Shown here one piece after another: positions 9,238 to 18,125 of a stretch of DNA of 64,000 bases. The notes beneath the pieces are model-generated. The model was not told where the DNA came from and made no database searches. It was given only the letters and a program-made list of their open reading frames with translations. Positions within the stretch are counted from its first letter, which is position 1, and each line of letters starts with the position of its first letter. The position numbers and the translations under genes are program-made. This DNA is from JAPOUP01 sp965203605. Lineage in GTDB: Bacteria; Pseudomonadota; Alphaproteobacteria; Rhodobacterales; Rhodobacteraceae. The DNA lies in assembly GCA_965203605.1 (NCBI GenBank), contig OZ241902.1, positions 3,658,001-3,722,000 of the forward strand, in the 5' to 3' direction.

Positions 9238-10203
9238 TCAGGCAGCCTGCGCTTCGCTGCCGCTACTGGGTTCGGCCAGGAACCGTTCCGCCTCCAGCGC
9301 GGCCATGCATCCCATTCCGGCGCTTGTCACAGCCTGCCGGAACACATCATCGGTCAGATCGCCCGCAGCGAACACACCGGGAACCGACGTGGCGGTACTG
9401 TCCGGCTTTGTCACGATGTAGCCTCCTGAATGGCTTTCCAGCTGGTCCCTGACCAATTCACTTGCAGGCAAGTGGCCAATGGCAACAAAGAAACCCGAAC
9501 AGGACACTTCTGCGGTCTGGCCCGAACGGACATGCCTCACCCTGACCCCCTCAACGCTCAGTGGAGAGTCGCTACCCAGGACCTCCTCCACCGTATGGTC
9601 CCACAGGATCTCGACTTTCGGATTGTCGAATAGCCGATGCTGGAGGATTCTGTCGGCGCGCAGTTCATTGCGGCGGTGGATGAGAGTGACCTTGCTGGCG
9701 AAATTTGTCAGGAAGAGCGCCTCCTCGACAGCGGTGTTTCCACCTCCAACAACCGCGACTTCCTTACCGCGATGGAAGAAACCATCGCAGGTTGCGCATG
9801 CCGAGACTCCGAATCCCTTGAATTTCTCCTCGCTCGGAAGCCCAAGCCACTTCGCCTGCGCACCGGTGGCAAGAATGACCGCGTCAGCGGTATAGGTCAC
9901 ACCACTGTCCCCCACGGCGCGGAATGGACGGGTCGAGAGGTCGATCGAAATGATGTGGTCGCTGACGATTTCGGTTCCCACGGCACGGGCGTGGTCTTCC
10001 ATCCTGAGCATCAGATCGGGCCCCTGGACTTCCCTGTCACCCGGCCAGTTCTCGACTTCAGTCGTGATGGTGAGTTGGCCGCCGGGCTGGATGCCCTGTA
10101 CCAGCACCGGGTCAAGCATCGCGCGGCTGGCGTAGACCGCGGCGGTGTAACCTGCGGGTCCTGAACCGACGATCAGGACTTTGCTGTGACGTGACGATAC
10201 CAT
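9238..10203 (-). CDS. trxB: Thioredoxin-disulfide reductase
   Basis: A 321-residue cytoplasmic flavoprotein that passes electrons from NADPH to thioredoxin. FAD-binding GSGPAG is at residues 13-18, the redox-active disulfide CATC at 136-139, the NADPH motif GGGNTAVEEA soon after, and the C-terminal FAD motif GVFAAGDLTDD is present. Length and domain order are standard. The gene is monocistronic here: it converges on iolB at its 3' end, and about 240 bp of non-coding DNA separate its start from the restriction gene res. Confidence 0.96.
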   Translation of the reverse strand: MVSSRHSKVLIVGSGPAGYTAAVYASRAMLDPVLVQGIQPGGQLTITTEVENWPGDREVQGPDLMLRMEDHARAVGTEIVSDHIISIDLSTRPFRAVGDSGVTYTADAVILATGAQAKWLGLPSEEKFKGFGVSACATCDGFFHRGKEVAVVGGGNTAVEEALFLTNFASKVTLIHRRNELRADRILQHRLFDNPKVEILWDHTVEEVLGSDSPLSVEGVRVRHVRSGQTAEVSCSGFFVAIGHLPASELVRDQLESHSGGYIVTKPDSTATSVPGVFAAGDLTDDVFRQAVTSAGMGCMAALEAERFLAEPSSGSEAQAA

Positions 10204-10439
10204 GTGTGTTCCCGCTCGTTCGATGTCGGACGCATATAGACACCGTTGGCTGTCGCCGAAAGGGGGGAGGGTGAATTCTGCCGCAGATGGCCCTGTTCAG
10301 TTAAAAGTGCGAGTTCCACCCCGTGCCCGGCATCAGGTTGGAGTTGAAAAGAAGGGGCTGTAAACCCGCTCAGGCCGCAGGTTCAGGATTTCACGCCACG
10401 CTGTCATCCTCCCGAACTGCGTCCGTTGAGAAGTGACAA

Positions 10440-13400
10440 TCACATTGGACGTCCCACGATGTCCATCAGCTTGCCAAAGTCGGTTACGACATCGTATTTC
10501 ACACGATCCTCGGTAACGTTCTCGCCGATCCTATCGAAGAATTTACGGGCGCACTCGATCTTGGCATTCTCGATTTGCCGAAGTTTCATTGATGACATCG
10601 ATCCTTTCGTTTCGGCCACGAAATAGATGTGCCTGACGCTCCCGGCCCTGAATGAGATCGCCCAGTCCGGATTGTAGTCTCCTACAGGCGTAGGGATCAG
10701 GAAGCCCCGCGGCAACTTCGCGTAGACGACGACCTGAGTGCTTGAGTCCATTTCCTGAGCGAACGATCTTTCCACCGCCGAATCCACAATCGCGTAGTCA
10801 TAGATGTGGTTTCTCAGTTTCAAAGTGGCACGGGAAAAGTCCTGACCGACCTGATTGGCCGTGAAAATGTCCACTCCGTGGCGCTCATCCATTTCGTCGT
10901 AGGTCAGGTGTTCGATGACCATTGCGGCTTTCTGTTCCATCACGATGCGTGAGGTCTCCGAGATGAAGTGTTCCGGATTCACCCGGAATTTCCCGAAGTT
11001 GTCGGATCTGATCCCTGCAAGTATTGCCGCAGCGGTCTTCCGCGTCAGTTGGGTGTTTTCCGCAACCTTCCCGACAAGATCGTATTTCACCACGGAGTGC
11101 GATGAAATCCCGGACTCAGTCGTCGTGTCCGTAAGCAGGAAACCATCACCCCCGCGAAGCTGTTGGTCGGTCATATCCTCCTTCTGGACACCGGCCTGGA
11201 CCGTATACTGAAGCGGCGTGACATTGAGTTGGTTGTCCAGTGTGTTGGAACACTTCCGGACGAGTTCAGCGGAATCGAATTCAATCCGATAGATCGCCTT
11301 GCGATTGATCCGATCCCAAAGCTCCCTGAATTCTTTCTTTTCGAAGTTGGTTCTGTTGAGAGGGTTGATCTTGGGCTTGCGACCGTCTTCCACATCGGGC
11401 AGCTGCGAGTCGCTGAACACGCTGTCTATGAGATGGAAGACCTGTTCGGTGTAAGGTTGCAGCGCTTCGGGCAGTTCTGACAGCGTGCCGGTTGCCTTGG
11501 CTTCATGATACGCGTCAGTTATATGGTCGTTATCGTCCGTGTAGTCGTTTTTCAACAGATAACGGTATATCCATTTAGCCATTGGCGCGGTTATCTCGAC
11601 CGGACCGTGCTCTGTGTTCAGCGTCTTGCCGGTGAAATACGTTTCGTCTGCCTGCCGTGGGCGCGACGAAAGCGCATCCGCAATCTCACTCTGTAGTCCA
11701 GCAACGAAATCGCTGTAGCTTTCGCTTGCCACAACCGTAAGGACATTTATGTCGTGCACGACAGCGGGATGGTCCATGCGGTCCCCGTGCTGGTCGACAC
11801 AGAGCCGTAGACCGCGGCCGACTTCCTGGCGGCGGGAAATGGAGCTGTCGCTGTGCTTGAGCATGCACATGACGAATACATTCGGATTGTCCCACCCTTC
11901 CCTGAGCGCCGAATGGGTGAAAATGAACCGCGTGGGTTCCGTGAACGACAGCAGGCGTTCCTTGTCTTTCAGGATCAGGTCGTATGCGTCGACGTCATCG
12001 GACTCCCCGGTTCGGACAAGGATGGAAGGATCCTTGAGGCGGCTTGTCTTCCTGTCAATTGAGAAGTAGCCCTTATGGGTTTCGGTCGGGTCAATCCCCT
12101 TCAGATACTTAAGGTAGTCCGTTCCATCAAATTCGAATTCCGTCAGGAATTCGTCCACGAGAGATCTGTACTCCTCTTCGAAGATGCGGGCGTACTCGCC
12201 CCGTCCGTCATCCTGACCATAGTCGCGGTATTTCACAACCTCGTCAATGAAGAACAGTGACAGGACCTTGACTCCATAGGCGAACAGCTGCCTCTCCCTG
12301 TCCAGATGCGACCTGATCGTCTCGCGTATCTGGATTCGTCGGATATCCCGCGCGGAAACGTCGCCGATGGCCTCACCGGCCTTCAGCACTTGGCCATTGG
12401 TGAATTCCACCGTGTCCGCCACCGCATCGATCTGGCTGATGGTGAATCCTCGGTATTGATCCAGTTCGCCTGACGTAGCGAACAGGTCATCTCGGAAATG
12501 CAGCTTCTTCAGGCGTCGTTTGATTTCACCGGACTTCAACTGTATCTCCATCTCGACCCTCGCGACCGGAGCCCTTTCCGAGATGTCCACACCCTCTAGG
12601 TAAAGGTAGGCATTCGTCCCGGTCAGACCGCGTGTCTGGATTCCGCGCACAGCGATCTTCTTGACCAGTTTCTGGTTGTAGGCATCAAGCGCATCTAGAC
12701 GGTGAACCCGGTTGTGCATGGTGCGGTGAGTTGCGGAGTAGCGCAGGATGAAAAGTGGCCTGAACTTGGGCAGCGCGTTCATCGTCGCGGGGCCCTCCAT
12801 CTTCTGGGGCTCGTCGAGGATGAGGATCGGCCGGTTCGACGCGATCACATCAATGGGTTTCCGGGACTGGAAGTCGTCCAATTCCTCATAGATACGACGG
12901 TTGTCCGCGCCCCTCGCATTGAACGCCTGTATGTTGATAACCATCACATTGATACCTGCGTCCGATGAGAAGCTCTCCAGTTCGTGCAGTCTTCTTGAAC
13001 TGTAGATGAAGAACCTAGCCTTCTTTCCGAAGCCTTCTGCGAAGTGATCCGCCGTAATCTGCAAGGATCTGTAGACACCTTCTCTAATGGCGACGGAAGG
13101 CACCATAATAATGAACTTCGACCATCCGTAGTGCTCGTTCATCTCGAAGATGGTTTTGATGTAGCAGTAGGTCTTGCCCGTGCCCGTTTCCATTTCGACA
13201 TCAAGATGGATTCCGGTCGCTGCCAATGCATCGCGCTTGTAGGAAGCTCGGGCGGGCACACGCTCTCCGTGATTGTTGAGCGCCATGAAGTCAGTCAGTG
13301 ATGATGACACAGTTAGGCCCTGCCGACGCTGGATTCCCTGGATGTTCTTCAAAATCTGCGATTCGCTCAGCGCAAGGCTGGCATTCCGCAAACCTTCCTC

Positions 13401-13550
13401 GGAGACAAACACCTCTGTCGGCTTGCCGGGATTGATGAAGTGAGGCTCGGAAGACGACAGTGGCTGACCGGCAAAACACTCGACGATGTCGCAAACAGCG
13501 AGGGACTGATAGGGCTGGACTTTGAACTTGAGTTTCATCGCCAAACTCAA
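10440..13550 (-). CDS. res: Type III restriction endonuclease, Res subunit
   Basis: A 1036-residue SF2 helicase-nuclease that, with Mod, cleaves DNA between two unmethylated inversely oriented sites. Walker A GTGKT is at 123-127 inside the typical ETGTGKTYCYIKTI block, motif II is LDEPQKM (Asp246-Gln249) and the helicase motif VGRGLRLCVD follows further on. The C-terminal PD-(D/E)xK nuclease shows Asp962 in NPDWAISF and Glu980-Thr-Lys982 in FVAETKGS, so the nuclease looks intact. Its ATG overlaps the mod stop codon by 4 bp, the usual mod-res order. All key residues I can see are present. Confidence 0.95.
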   Translation of the reverse strand: MSLAMKLKFKVQPYQSLAVCDIVECFAGQPLSSSEPHFINPGKPTEVFVSEEGLRNASLALSESQILKNIQGIQRRQGLTVSSSLTDFMALNNHGERVPARASYKRDALAATGIHLDVEMETGTGKTYCYIKTIFEMNEHYGWSKFIIMVPSVAIREGVYRSLQITADHFAEGFGKKARFFIYSSRRLHELESFSSDAGINVMVINIQAFNARGADNRRIYEELDDFQSRKPIDVIASNRPILILDEPQKMEGPATMNALPKFRPLFILRYSATHRTMHNRVHRLDALDAYNQKLVKKIAVRGIQTRGLTGTNAYLYLEGVDISERAPVARVEMEIQLKSGEIKRRLKKLHFRDDLFATSGELDQYRGFTISQIDAVADTVEFTNGQVLKAGEAIGDVSARDIRRIQIRETIRSHLDRERQLFAYGVKVLSLFFIDEVVKYRDYGQDDGRGEYARIFEEEYRSLVDEFLTEFEFDGTDYLKYLKGIDPTETHKGYFSIDRKTSRLKDPSILVRTGESDDVDAYDLILKDKERLLSFTEPTRFIFTHSALREGWDNPNVFVMCMLKHSDSSISRRQEVGRGLRLCVDQHGDRMDHPAVVHDINVLTVVASESYSDFVAGLQSEIADALSSRPRQADETYFTGKTLNTEHGPVEITAPMAKWIYRYLLKNDYTDDNDHITDAYHEAKATGTLSELPEALQPYTEQVFHLIDSVFSDSQLPDVEDGRKPKINPLNRTNFEKKEFRELWDRINRKAIYRIEFDSAELVRKCSNTLDNQLNVTPLQYTVQAGVQKEDMTDQQLRGGDGFLLTDTTTESGISSHSVVKYDLVGKVAENTQLTRKTAAAILAGIRSDNFGKFRVNPEHFISETSRIVMEQKAAMVIEHLTYDEMDERHGVDIFTANQVGQDFSRATLKLRNHIYDYAIVDSAVERSFAQEMDSSTQVVVYAKLPRGFLIPTPVGDYNPDWAISFRAGSVRHIYFVAETKGSMSSMKLRQIENAKIECARKFFDRIGENVTEDRVKYDVVTDFGKLMDIVGRPM

Positions 13551-15523
13551 ATCGACCTGACTTCTGTGGCGGGAGACAGTTGCCGGAATATCTGTTCAGC
13601 GTTGCTCTTCATCGCATCCGAGACGAAGCCACTGTCGCGGAAGACGGCGCGTAGAGGCTTGTGCCGCGCCAATTCTTTGACCAGATCGTCAGTCATACCG
13701 CGGTCGAAGCAGGCAATTAGCGTGTTTCCATCCACAAAAAAGACTGTTCTGTCTTGAACCTTCTTACGGTGTATCGGCAGCCCCAGATCCACGCCCCAGT
13801 CTACCAGAACCTGAAACAGGAGATCGTCGGCGGACCGACCCTCCTTCACGTTGTCTACCAAATCGAGCAGGTCAGATTGTTTGATATCGTCAGGGCGGTA
13901 ATGGACATCTTTCATGTTCGACGTATCCACCTTCAGCAAACGGAAGCCGACATCCCGCTTCCAGCCAGCACTAGCCGACCTTCCCCCTATCATCTCTCCT
14001 GCCATTTTCATCCGATTTTTGCAAAGGTCCGCAATGGTCCGAACATCGCTCGGCGGCACTGCTGGCGCATTTTCGATCACCGTAGGTAGTTGAATTAGAA
14101 TGTATCTCAAATTTAGACCTTCAGATGCGTTCAGGTCGAGGACCGCGTGCCCACAGGTTCCTGACCCAGCGAAAAAGTCAAGAACGATGTCCTCCCCTTC
14201 GCAAACAGACCGAATTAGCCTCTTTGCGACTTCAACAGGTTTTGGATTATCAAAGGCAATGCCCATTTCCCTAAACCATTGGTCATCACTTCCACCGAAA
14301 TATAGGAGACTCGAGATGTTCTCCTTACCATTCTCCTTGAGCAGATATTTTCTCATCGGCTGCGTAGTCTCATCCTTTCCGAATACAATTCTTCCGTCCC
14401 TTTGGAGCCTTCGCATGGTCTCGGGTGGATTGCGCCAACCCCTCGCGGGAACAGGACAATTTCGTCCGGTAACTGGATGCACAATCGGAATGAAATACTC
14501 GTTGGGGGCCTGTTTCTTATTTGGCCAAGCCATCGAGACGGGCCGATATATATCGCCATTGTCATCAATTAGATAGTACGCCTTTTCTCCACCAGTAAAG
14601 TCTTGCTTCGCAAGCCACGTCCTATACGCATTGCGGCTTCCTTCATTCACGCCGCCGTTCGCCCTTATCAATTTGTCAGCCTTTACAATCATGTCATGGG
14701 CATGCTCCTTTGGCCGGCGGAAATCCACAGTTTCCTTAAATAGCAGAAAATTCTTTGCGTACATCGACACATACTCGTGCTGTTGTGCAACGCCTGTCGC
14801 ATCTCCCTTGGGATTCCGTTTGTCCCAGACGATTGTGCCGAGATTGTTTGCCTCGCCAAATATCTCAGATAGAATTTTTTCCAAGTTAACATATTCATTT
14901 TCATCTATGTGGACCATGATTACGCCATCCTCTCGCAAGAGATTGCGGGCAATGCGCAAACGGGGATACATCATGGAGAGCCAATCCGAATGATATCGCC
15001 CTCTTGAATCAGGGTTGGCGACCAAACGTCCTTTCGATTCATCAGCTTGCATGGTGCGTTGTAAAAATGATGAGCGGTCTTCAATGAAATCATCATCGAA
15101 TATAAAATCTTTGCCGGTATTGTAGGGGGGATCTATATAAATTACCTTAATGCTATGAAGATAGTTTTCTTGGATCAATTTCAATCCGTCTAGATTGTCG
15201 CCATAAATCAAGAGATTTTGAGTTCCTTCAAAATTCACGCTTTCTTCGTGTACGGGACGCAGTGTCTTGGCAATTGGCGCGTTTGCTAATGCAATGGCCT
15301 CACGTTTTCCAGGCCAATCAAGTCGATAACGCTCTTGGGCACCTTCCACAACATGATCCGTCAACTCTTGCCTGAGTTGGTCAAAGTCCACAGCCAGTCT
15401 TGTTTGACCAGTATGTTCGTCCAGTCCTTCGGTTACGCAGCTAGGGAACAGTTCTTGGATCTTGCTGACTTTGTCTGCAGCTAAATTCGGGGTGTGCATC
15501 TTGAGTCTGTTCATGCTCTTCAC
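13547..15523 (-). CDS. mod: Type III DNA methyltransferase, Mod subunit
   Basis: A 658-residue N6-adenine methyltransferase that recognises the site for both modification and restriction. The catalytic DPPYNTG motif is at 131-137 and the SAM-binding FAGSGT motif near 450; this order (catalytic motif first) defines the beta class used by type III enzymes. The central target-recognition region, roughly residues 230-430, is markedly more AT-rich than the surrounding genome, as expected for horizontally acquired specificity domains. The next intact gene, res, overlaps it by 4 bp. I see no simple-sequence repeat in the 5' region that would suggest phase variation. Confidence 0.95.
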   Translation of the reverse strand: MKSMNRLKMHTPNLAADKVSKIQELFPSCVTEGLDEHTGQTRLAVDFDQLRQELTDHVVEGAQERYRLDWPGKREAIALANAPIAKTLRPVHEESVNFEGTQNLLIYGDNLDGLKLIQENYLHSIKVIYIDPPYNTGKDFIFDDDFIEDRSSFLQRTMQADESKGRLVANPDSRGRYHSDWLSMMYPRLRIARNLLREDGVIMVHIDENEYVNLEKILSEIFGEANNLGTIVWDKRNPKGDATGVAQQHEYVSMYAKNFLLFKETVDFRRPKEHAHDMIVKADKLIRANGGVNEGSRNAYRTWLAKQDFTGGEKAYYLIDDNGDIYRPVSMAWPNKKQAPNEYFIPIVHPVTGRNCPVPARGWRNPPETMRRLQRDGRIVFGKDETTQPMRKYLLKENGKENISSLLYFGGSDDQWFREMGIAFDNPKPVEVAKRLIRSVCEGEDIVLDFFAGSGTCGHAVLDLNASEGLNLRYILIQLPTVIENAPAVPPSDVRTIADLCKNRMKMAGEMIGGRSASAGWKRDVGFRLLKVDTSNMKDVHYRPDDIKQSDLLDLVDNVKEGRSADDLLFQVLVDWGVDLGLPIHRKKVQDRTVFFVDGNTLIACFDRGMTDDLVKELARHKPLRAVFRDSGFVSDAMKSNAEQIFRQLSPATEVRSI

Positions 15524-15878
15524 TCTTAATCGTTTTTCAGGGCAGGTTCTTGAGTTCCTGGAGTTCTGGCCGTTAGGCGTTACAGTGGTTGCGTGGCATT
15601 GTGCAGTTTGGCTGGGAATACCGTTAATTCGTTGAATTGCCTTTCTCTCAGAACCATGCTTATGCTCTATTCGATTGCACCAAATTGCACCGCGATATGG
15701 TCTGTGCGTGCAAACCAGACAGGAGGTTGGGTCGATCGACGAACAGCATGCTGGCCGACACTGTACGGCGACTGCGGCTGCTTATGCAATGTATATATAC
15801 ACCCAGTTCTGATCGGAAGCTCAACACCGTCGGTCAGGAAGCGGCGACGGTCCTTGCGTTGAGATAAAGGAGACTGCC
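15524..15878. other. Intergenic region upstream of mod
   Basis: These 355 bp hold the mod promoter region and the leader of the IS30-type remnant. The sequence is comparatively AT-rich near 15635-15700 and 15780-15805 (TATATATAC). The short open frames here have no recognisable homology and read across the junction of two unrelated segments. A good ribosome site (AAGGAGA) at 15868-15874 belongs to the truncated transposase that follows. Confidence 0.5.
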
Positions 15879-16018
15879 ATGCGTAAACACTTCCGCCACC
15901 TGACCCATGGGGAGCGATGCCAGATCGCCGCGCTGATTGGAAGGGGGCTGACCGATGGGGCGTCGCCGCTCGTCTGGGGCGTGACCGGACGGCTCTCCGG
16001 GGGGAGGCGAAACGTCCC
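15879..16018 (+). pseudogene. IS30-family transposase, 5' remnant
   Basis: The first 25 residues, MRKHFRHLTHGERCQIAALI and on, match the N-terminal helix-turn-helix start of IS30-family transposases. After about residue 26 the similarity moves to another frame, where AARLGRDRTALRGEAKR continues the expected LGRDRTTI-type sequence, so there is at least one frameshift. Everything beyond about 45 residues, including the whole DDE domain, is missing, and the sequence passes directly into an antitoxin relic on the other strand. This is a dead insertion-sequence end and marks a past rearrangement. Confidence 0.7.
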
Positions 16019-16022
16019 GCTG

Positions 16023-16334
16023 TCATGCCTCGCTGCGCTTTGCCTGCATTGCCTGAAGCTGGATGTCGACGGCCTGCAGCACCGTCAGGGTCGTGCGCAG
16101 CGTGGGGTTGCCCTCCCTGCTGAACGAGCGATGGAGCTGCTCGCGCGAAAGCCTGGTCCGGCGGGCGGTCTCCGTCATGCCCCTGGCACGCGCGACGACG
16201 CCCAGGGCATCGGCCACGTAGCCGGGATCGGATTGGGGCGATTGTCGGCCACCTTCTGGATGAGGTCTTCAGCAGTTGGCTGTGGCTCTGCCGAATAGGG
16301 CCATACATCGGTAGGTCACCGGGCGTCCTCTTCA
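16023..16334 (-). pseudogene. HigA/addiction-module antidote-like protein, frameshifted
   Basis: The segment VADALGVVARARGMTETARR followed by TRLSREQLHRSFSREGNP resembles the C-terminal helix-turn-helix of chromosomal addiction-module antidotes (the HigA-like family normally paired with a RelE/HigB toxin). The frame can be followed upstream to residues TAEDLIQKVADNRPNPDP but then meets a stop codon (complement of 16316-16318) with no start codon in between; a plausible start (complement of 16333-16335, GTG) lies in another frame, one base off. A single-base deletion near 16305 would explain this. No toxin gene is recognisable beside it. It is probably a relic, although a shorter product from a GTG near the Lys-Val is possible. 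Confidence 0.5.
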
Positions 16335-16513
16335 CGCCACAACCTCCCGAACTGATCGCATTGTCGGCGGTTTCATCCTGCGGCGATGACGCGGTCCCGA
16401 CGATCGTGTACCCTGAACCCCTGCTGGCGGCGGACGAGGAACGGCTGTTTGCGGAAGTCGCACCTGAGGTCCGCCTTCCGACGTTGACGGATTGGCTGGA
16501 GGAACGCCAGTGA
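16322..16513 (+). pseudogene. 3' end of a truncated gene upstream of the SLOG-TIR pair
   Basis: A plus-strand frame without a start codon ends at a TGA (16511-16513) that overlaps the GTG of the SLOG gene. Its last 40 residues, including TIVYPEPLLAADEERLFAEV and the end LTDWLEERQ, look like genuine protein, whereas the part before about 16345 is only the antisense of the antitoxin relic. I read it as the C-terminus of a gene whose body was removed when the IS30/antitoxin debris was joined on. The overlap implies that the lost gene was translationally coupled to the SLOG gene. Its family is not recognised. Confidence 0.5.
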
Positions 16514-17364
16514 CATCATCCGAAAGAGACCCATCCCCCTTGGTCGGGATCTCCATCTCGGACAGCCCGGACCTTCGGGCTCTCGGATTGAGCGACGGAC
16601 ACCTACGCGACGCCATGGCCGGGATTGCGCTGCAGCTCCTCGCTTCCGGCCTCAGCTTGGCTTACGGTGGGGATTTGCGCCAACACGGCTTCATCCGGCT
16701 CCTGGCCGAGTTGGTAGGCCGTTACCAGGGTCATCCACGACACTCTGGCACCATAACCGTTACCGACTATCTGGCCTGGCCGGTCCACATCAGGATGGCT
16801 TCTGACGAGCTTGCTGAATTCTCCGCGGCCCACGAGCCGGCCGCGGATCTTGTCTTTCTTGACTTGGATGGGGCGCGTCTTGAGCTGGAAGAGCGACTGG
16901 AACTTTCCGAGCACGAGCCGCAGGAGGATGAATGGACGCAGGGACTGACCGCAATGCGGACCGTCATGCTCGCGGACATCCGTGCCAGGGTCATACTTGG
17001 TGGCAGGGTGGAGGGGTACAAGGGTTCAATGCCTGGCATCGCCGAGGAGACGCACCTTTCGCTCGAAGCCCATCAGCCGATCTTTATACTTGGCGGCTTT
17101 GGTGGATGTGCCCGCGACATTGCGGAGACCATTGGCGTCGCTAACCCCCGGTCGGGTTCGTGCGGTGGGTGGCCGGGTCGAGAATGTTTTCGCGGATATT
17201 CGCCGGACGACCTCCACAACGGCCTTTCGCGGGACGAAAACGTAGTTCTGGCCTGCACTCCGCATATCCAGCAGGCTGCCCAACTGGTGTCCCGGGGCCT
17301 GCGTCAGGTTCTAGACGGTGGTTATGGCAATGCACAAAGTATTCATCAGTTACCATCACAGTAA
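16510..17364 (+). CDS. SLOG-domain protein, putative nucleotide-signal binding partner of TIR protein
   Basis: A 284-residue protein with Rossmann-like SLOG/LOG features: a first strand VGISISDSP (residues 12-20), the glycine turn LAYGGDLRQHG (50-60), and the LOG-like block GGRVEGYKGSMPGIAEE (164-180) followed by IFILGGFGG (191-199). In SLOG proteins these surround a nucleotide or nucleotide-derivative; the Pro-Gly-x-x-Glu-Glu block matches the PGG-type phosphate loop. It starts at a GTG with GGAGG 8 nt upstream and overlaps the TIR gene at its 3' end by about 35 bp. SLOG domains sense TIR products in Thoeris ThsA, so a role as sensor or processor of a TIR-made signal is inferred. No effector domain or membrane segment is visible. 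Confidence 0.7.
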   Translation: MTSSERDPSPLVGISISDSPDLRALGLSDGHLRDAMAGIALQLLASGLSLAYGGDLRQHGFIRLLAELVGRYQGHPRHSGTITVTDYLAWPVHIRMASDELAEFSAAHEPAADLVFLDLDGARLELEERLELSEHEPQEDEWTQGLTAMRTVMLADIRARVILGGRVEGYKGSMPGIAEETHLSLEAHQPIFILGGFGGCARDIAETIGVANPRSGSCGGWPGRECFRGYSPDDLHNGLSRDENVVLACTPHIQQAAQLVSRGLRQVLDGGYGNAQSIHQLPSQ

Positions 17365-17950
17365 CGACCAGCCGTTCAAGGATGCGCTCGTGGCGTTCGG
17401 CGGACGCCATTCCGTCTTTCTTGATCGATCCGTCGACACGGGTGACATTCCCGATATATGGACGGACGAGCGGATCCGTCGCAGGATCAGGGATCGATTT
17501 CTCATGGACTCAACAGTCACCGTCGTTCTGGTCGGAAATGAGACCAGACGCCGAAAGCACGTCGATTGGGAAATCTATTCAAGCATGTACGACGGTCAGG
17601 TCAACAAGCGATCCGGGATTGTGGTCATCAACCTTCCAGGGATTTCAAATTGCTTTGACGCGCCCCATGGCGATGAGGAGAAGCGGCTGCTGTATCCAGA
17701 CGTATCGTCATGGACGACGGTCAACAACCGCACCGACTACGAGCATCGGTATCCATATATGCCGCGCCGGACCATCGACAACCTTGCGAGGTCCGGTGTC
17801 AGGATTTCAGTGGCACCTTGGGACAGAATAGACGACACGACGCTCAAGTTTCTCGTTGAAGCCGCCTTTCGCAACCGGGGGAACTGTCGATACGACCTGA
17901 GTCGACCCATGCGGCGAGCGAACTACCAGTACTGCACCAGAGTTCGTTAG
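17330..17950 (+). CDS. TIR-like domain protein (Thoeris ThsB-like)
   Basis: A 206-residue protein whose first 130 residues fit the ThsB/MTH538 TIR-like family: KVFISYHHSND (3-13), a first acidic helix region around TDERIRRRIRD (45-55), STVTVVLVGNETRRRKHVDW (61-80) and the conserved Glu81 in WEIYSSM. In ThsB proteins this fold cleaves NAD and makes a cyclic ADP-ribose-type messenger after phage infection. ATGs at 17324 and 17330 are both possible; I take 17330 because the fold starts there. The gene overlaps the SLOG gene, so they form one operon. No SIR2 or Macro-TM effector of classical Thoeris is present nearby. Catalytic activity is inferred, not shown. Confidence 0.8.
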   Translation: MHKVFISYHHSNDQPFKDALVAFGGRHSVFLDRSVDTGDIPDIWTDERIRRRIRDRFLMDSTVTVVLVGNETRRRKHVDWEIYSSMYDGQVNKRSGIVVINLPGISNCFDAPHGDEEKRLLYPDVSSWTTVNNRTDYEHRYPYMPRRTIDNLARSGVRISVAPWDRIDDTTLKFLVEAAFRNRGNCRYDLSRPMRRANYQYCTRVR

Positions 17951-18125
17951 ACCGTTCGGCGCTGGCACCGAAATGCGGCGGGATGCCCGAGTTTCCTTTG
18001 CCACCGCTGAGGTCACCGAAATCCGCAAGGCGGCAACAGGCCTGATCGCCAGATCACATCAGGTCTTGAACAGCGGACACGAACCGTCCGCCACTGCGCT
18101 TTCCGCCCATCTTCAGCATTGGTCA
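17951..18125. other. Region downstream of the TIR gene
   Basis: A 65-codon plus-strand frame (17973-18170) begins 22 bp after the TIR stop codon and encodes a hydrophilic, slightly helical peptide. It has no recognisable family and no clear ribosome site, so I do not call it a gene. Confidence 0.3.
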
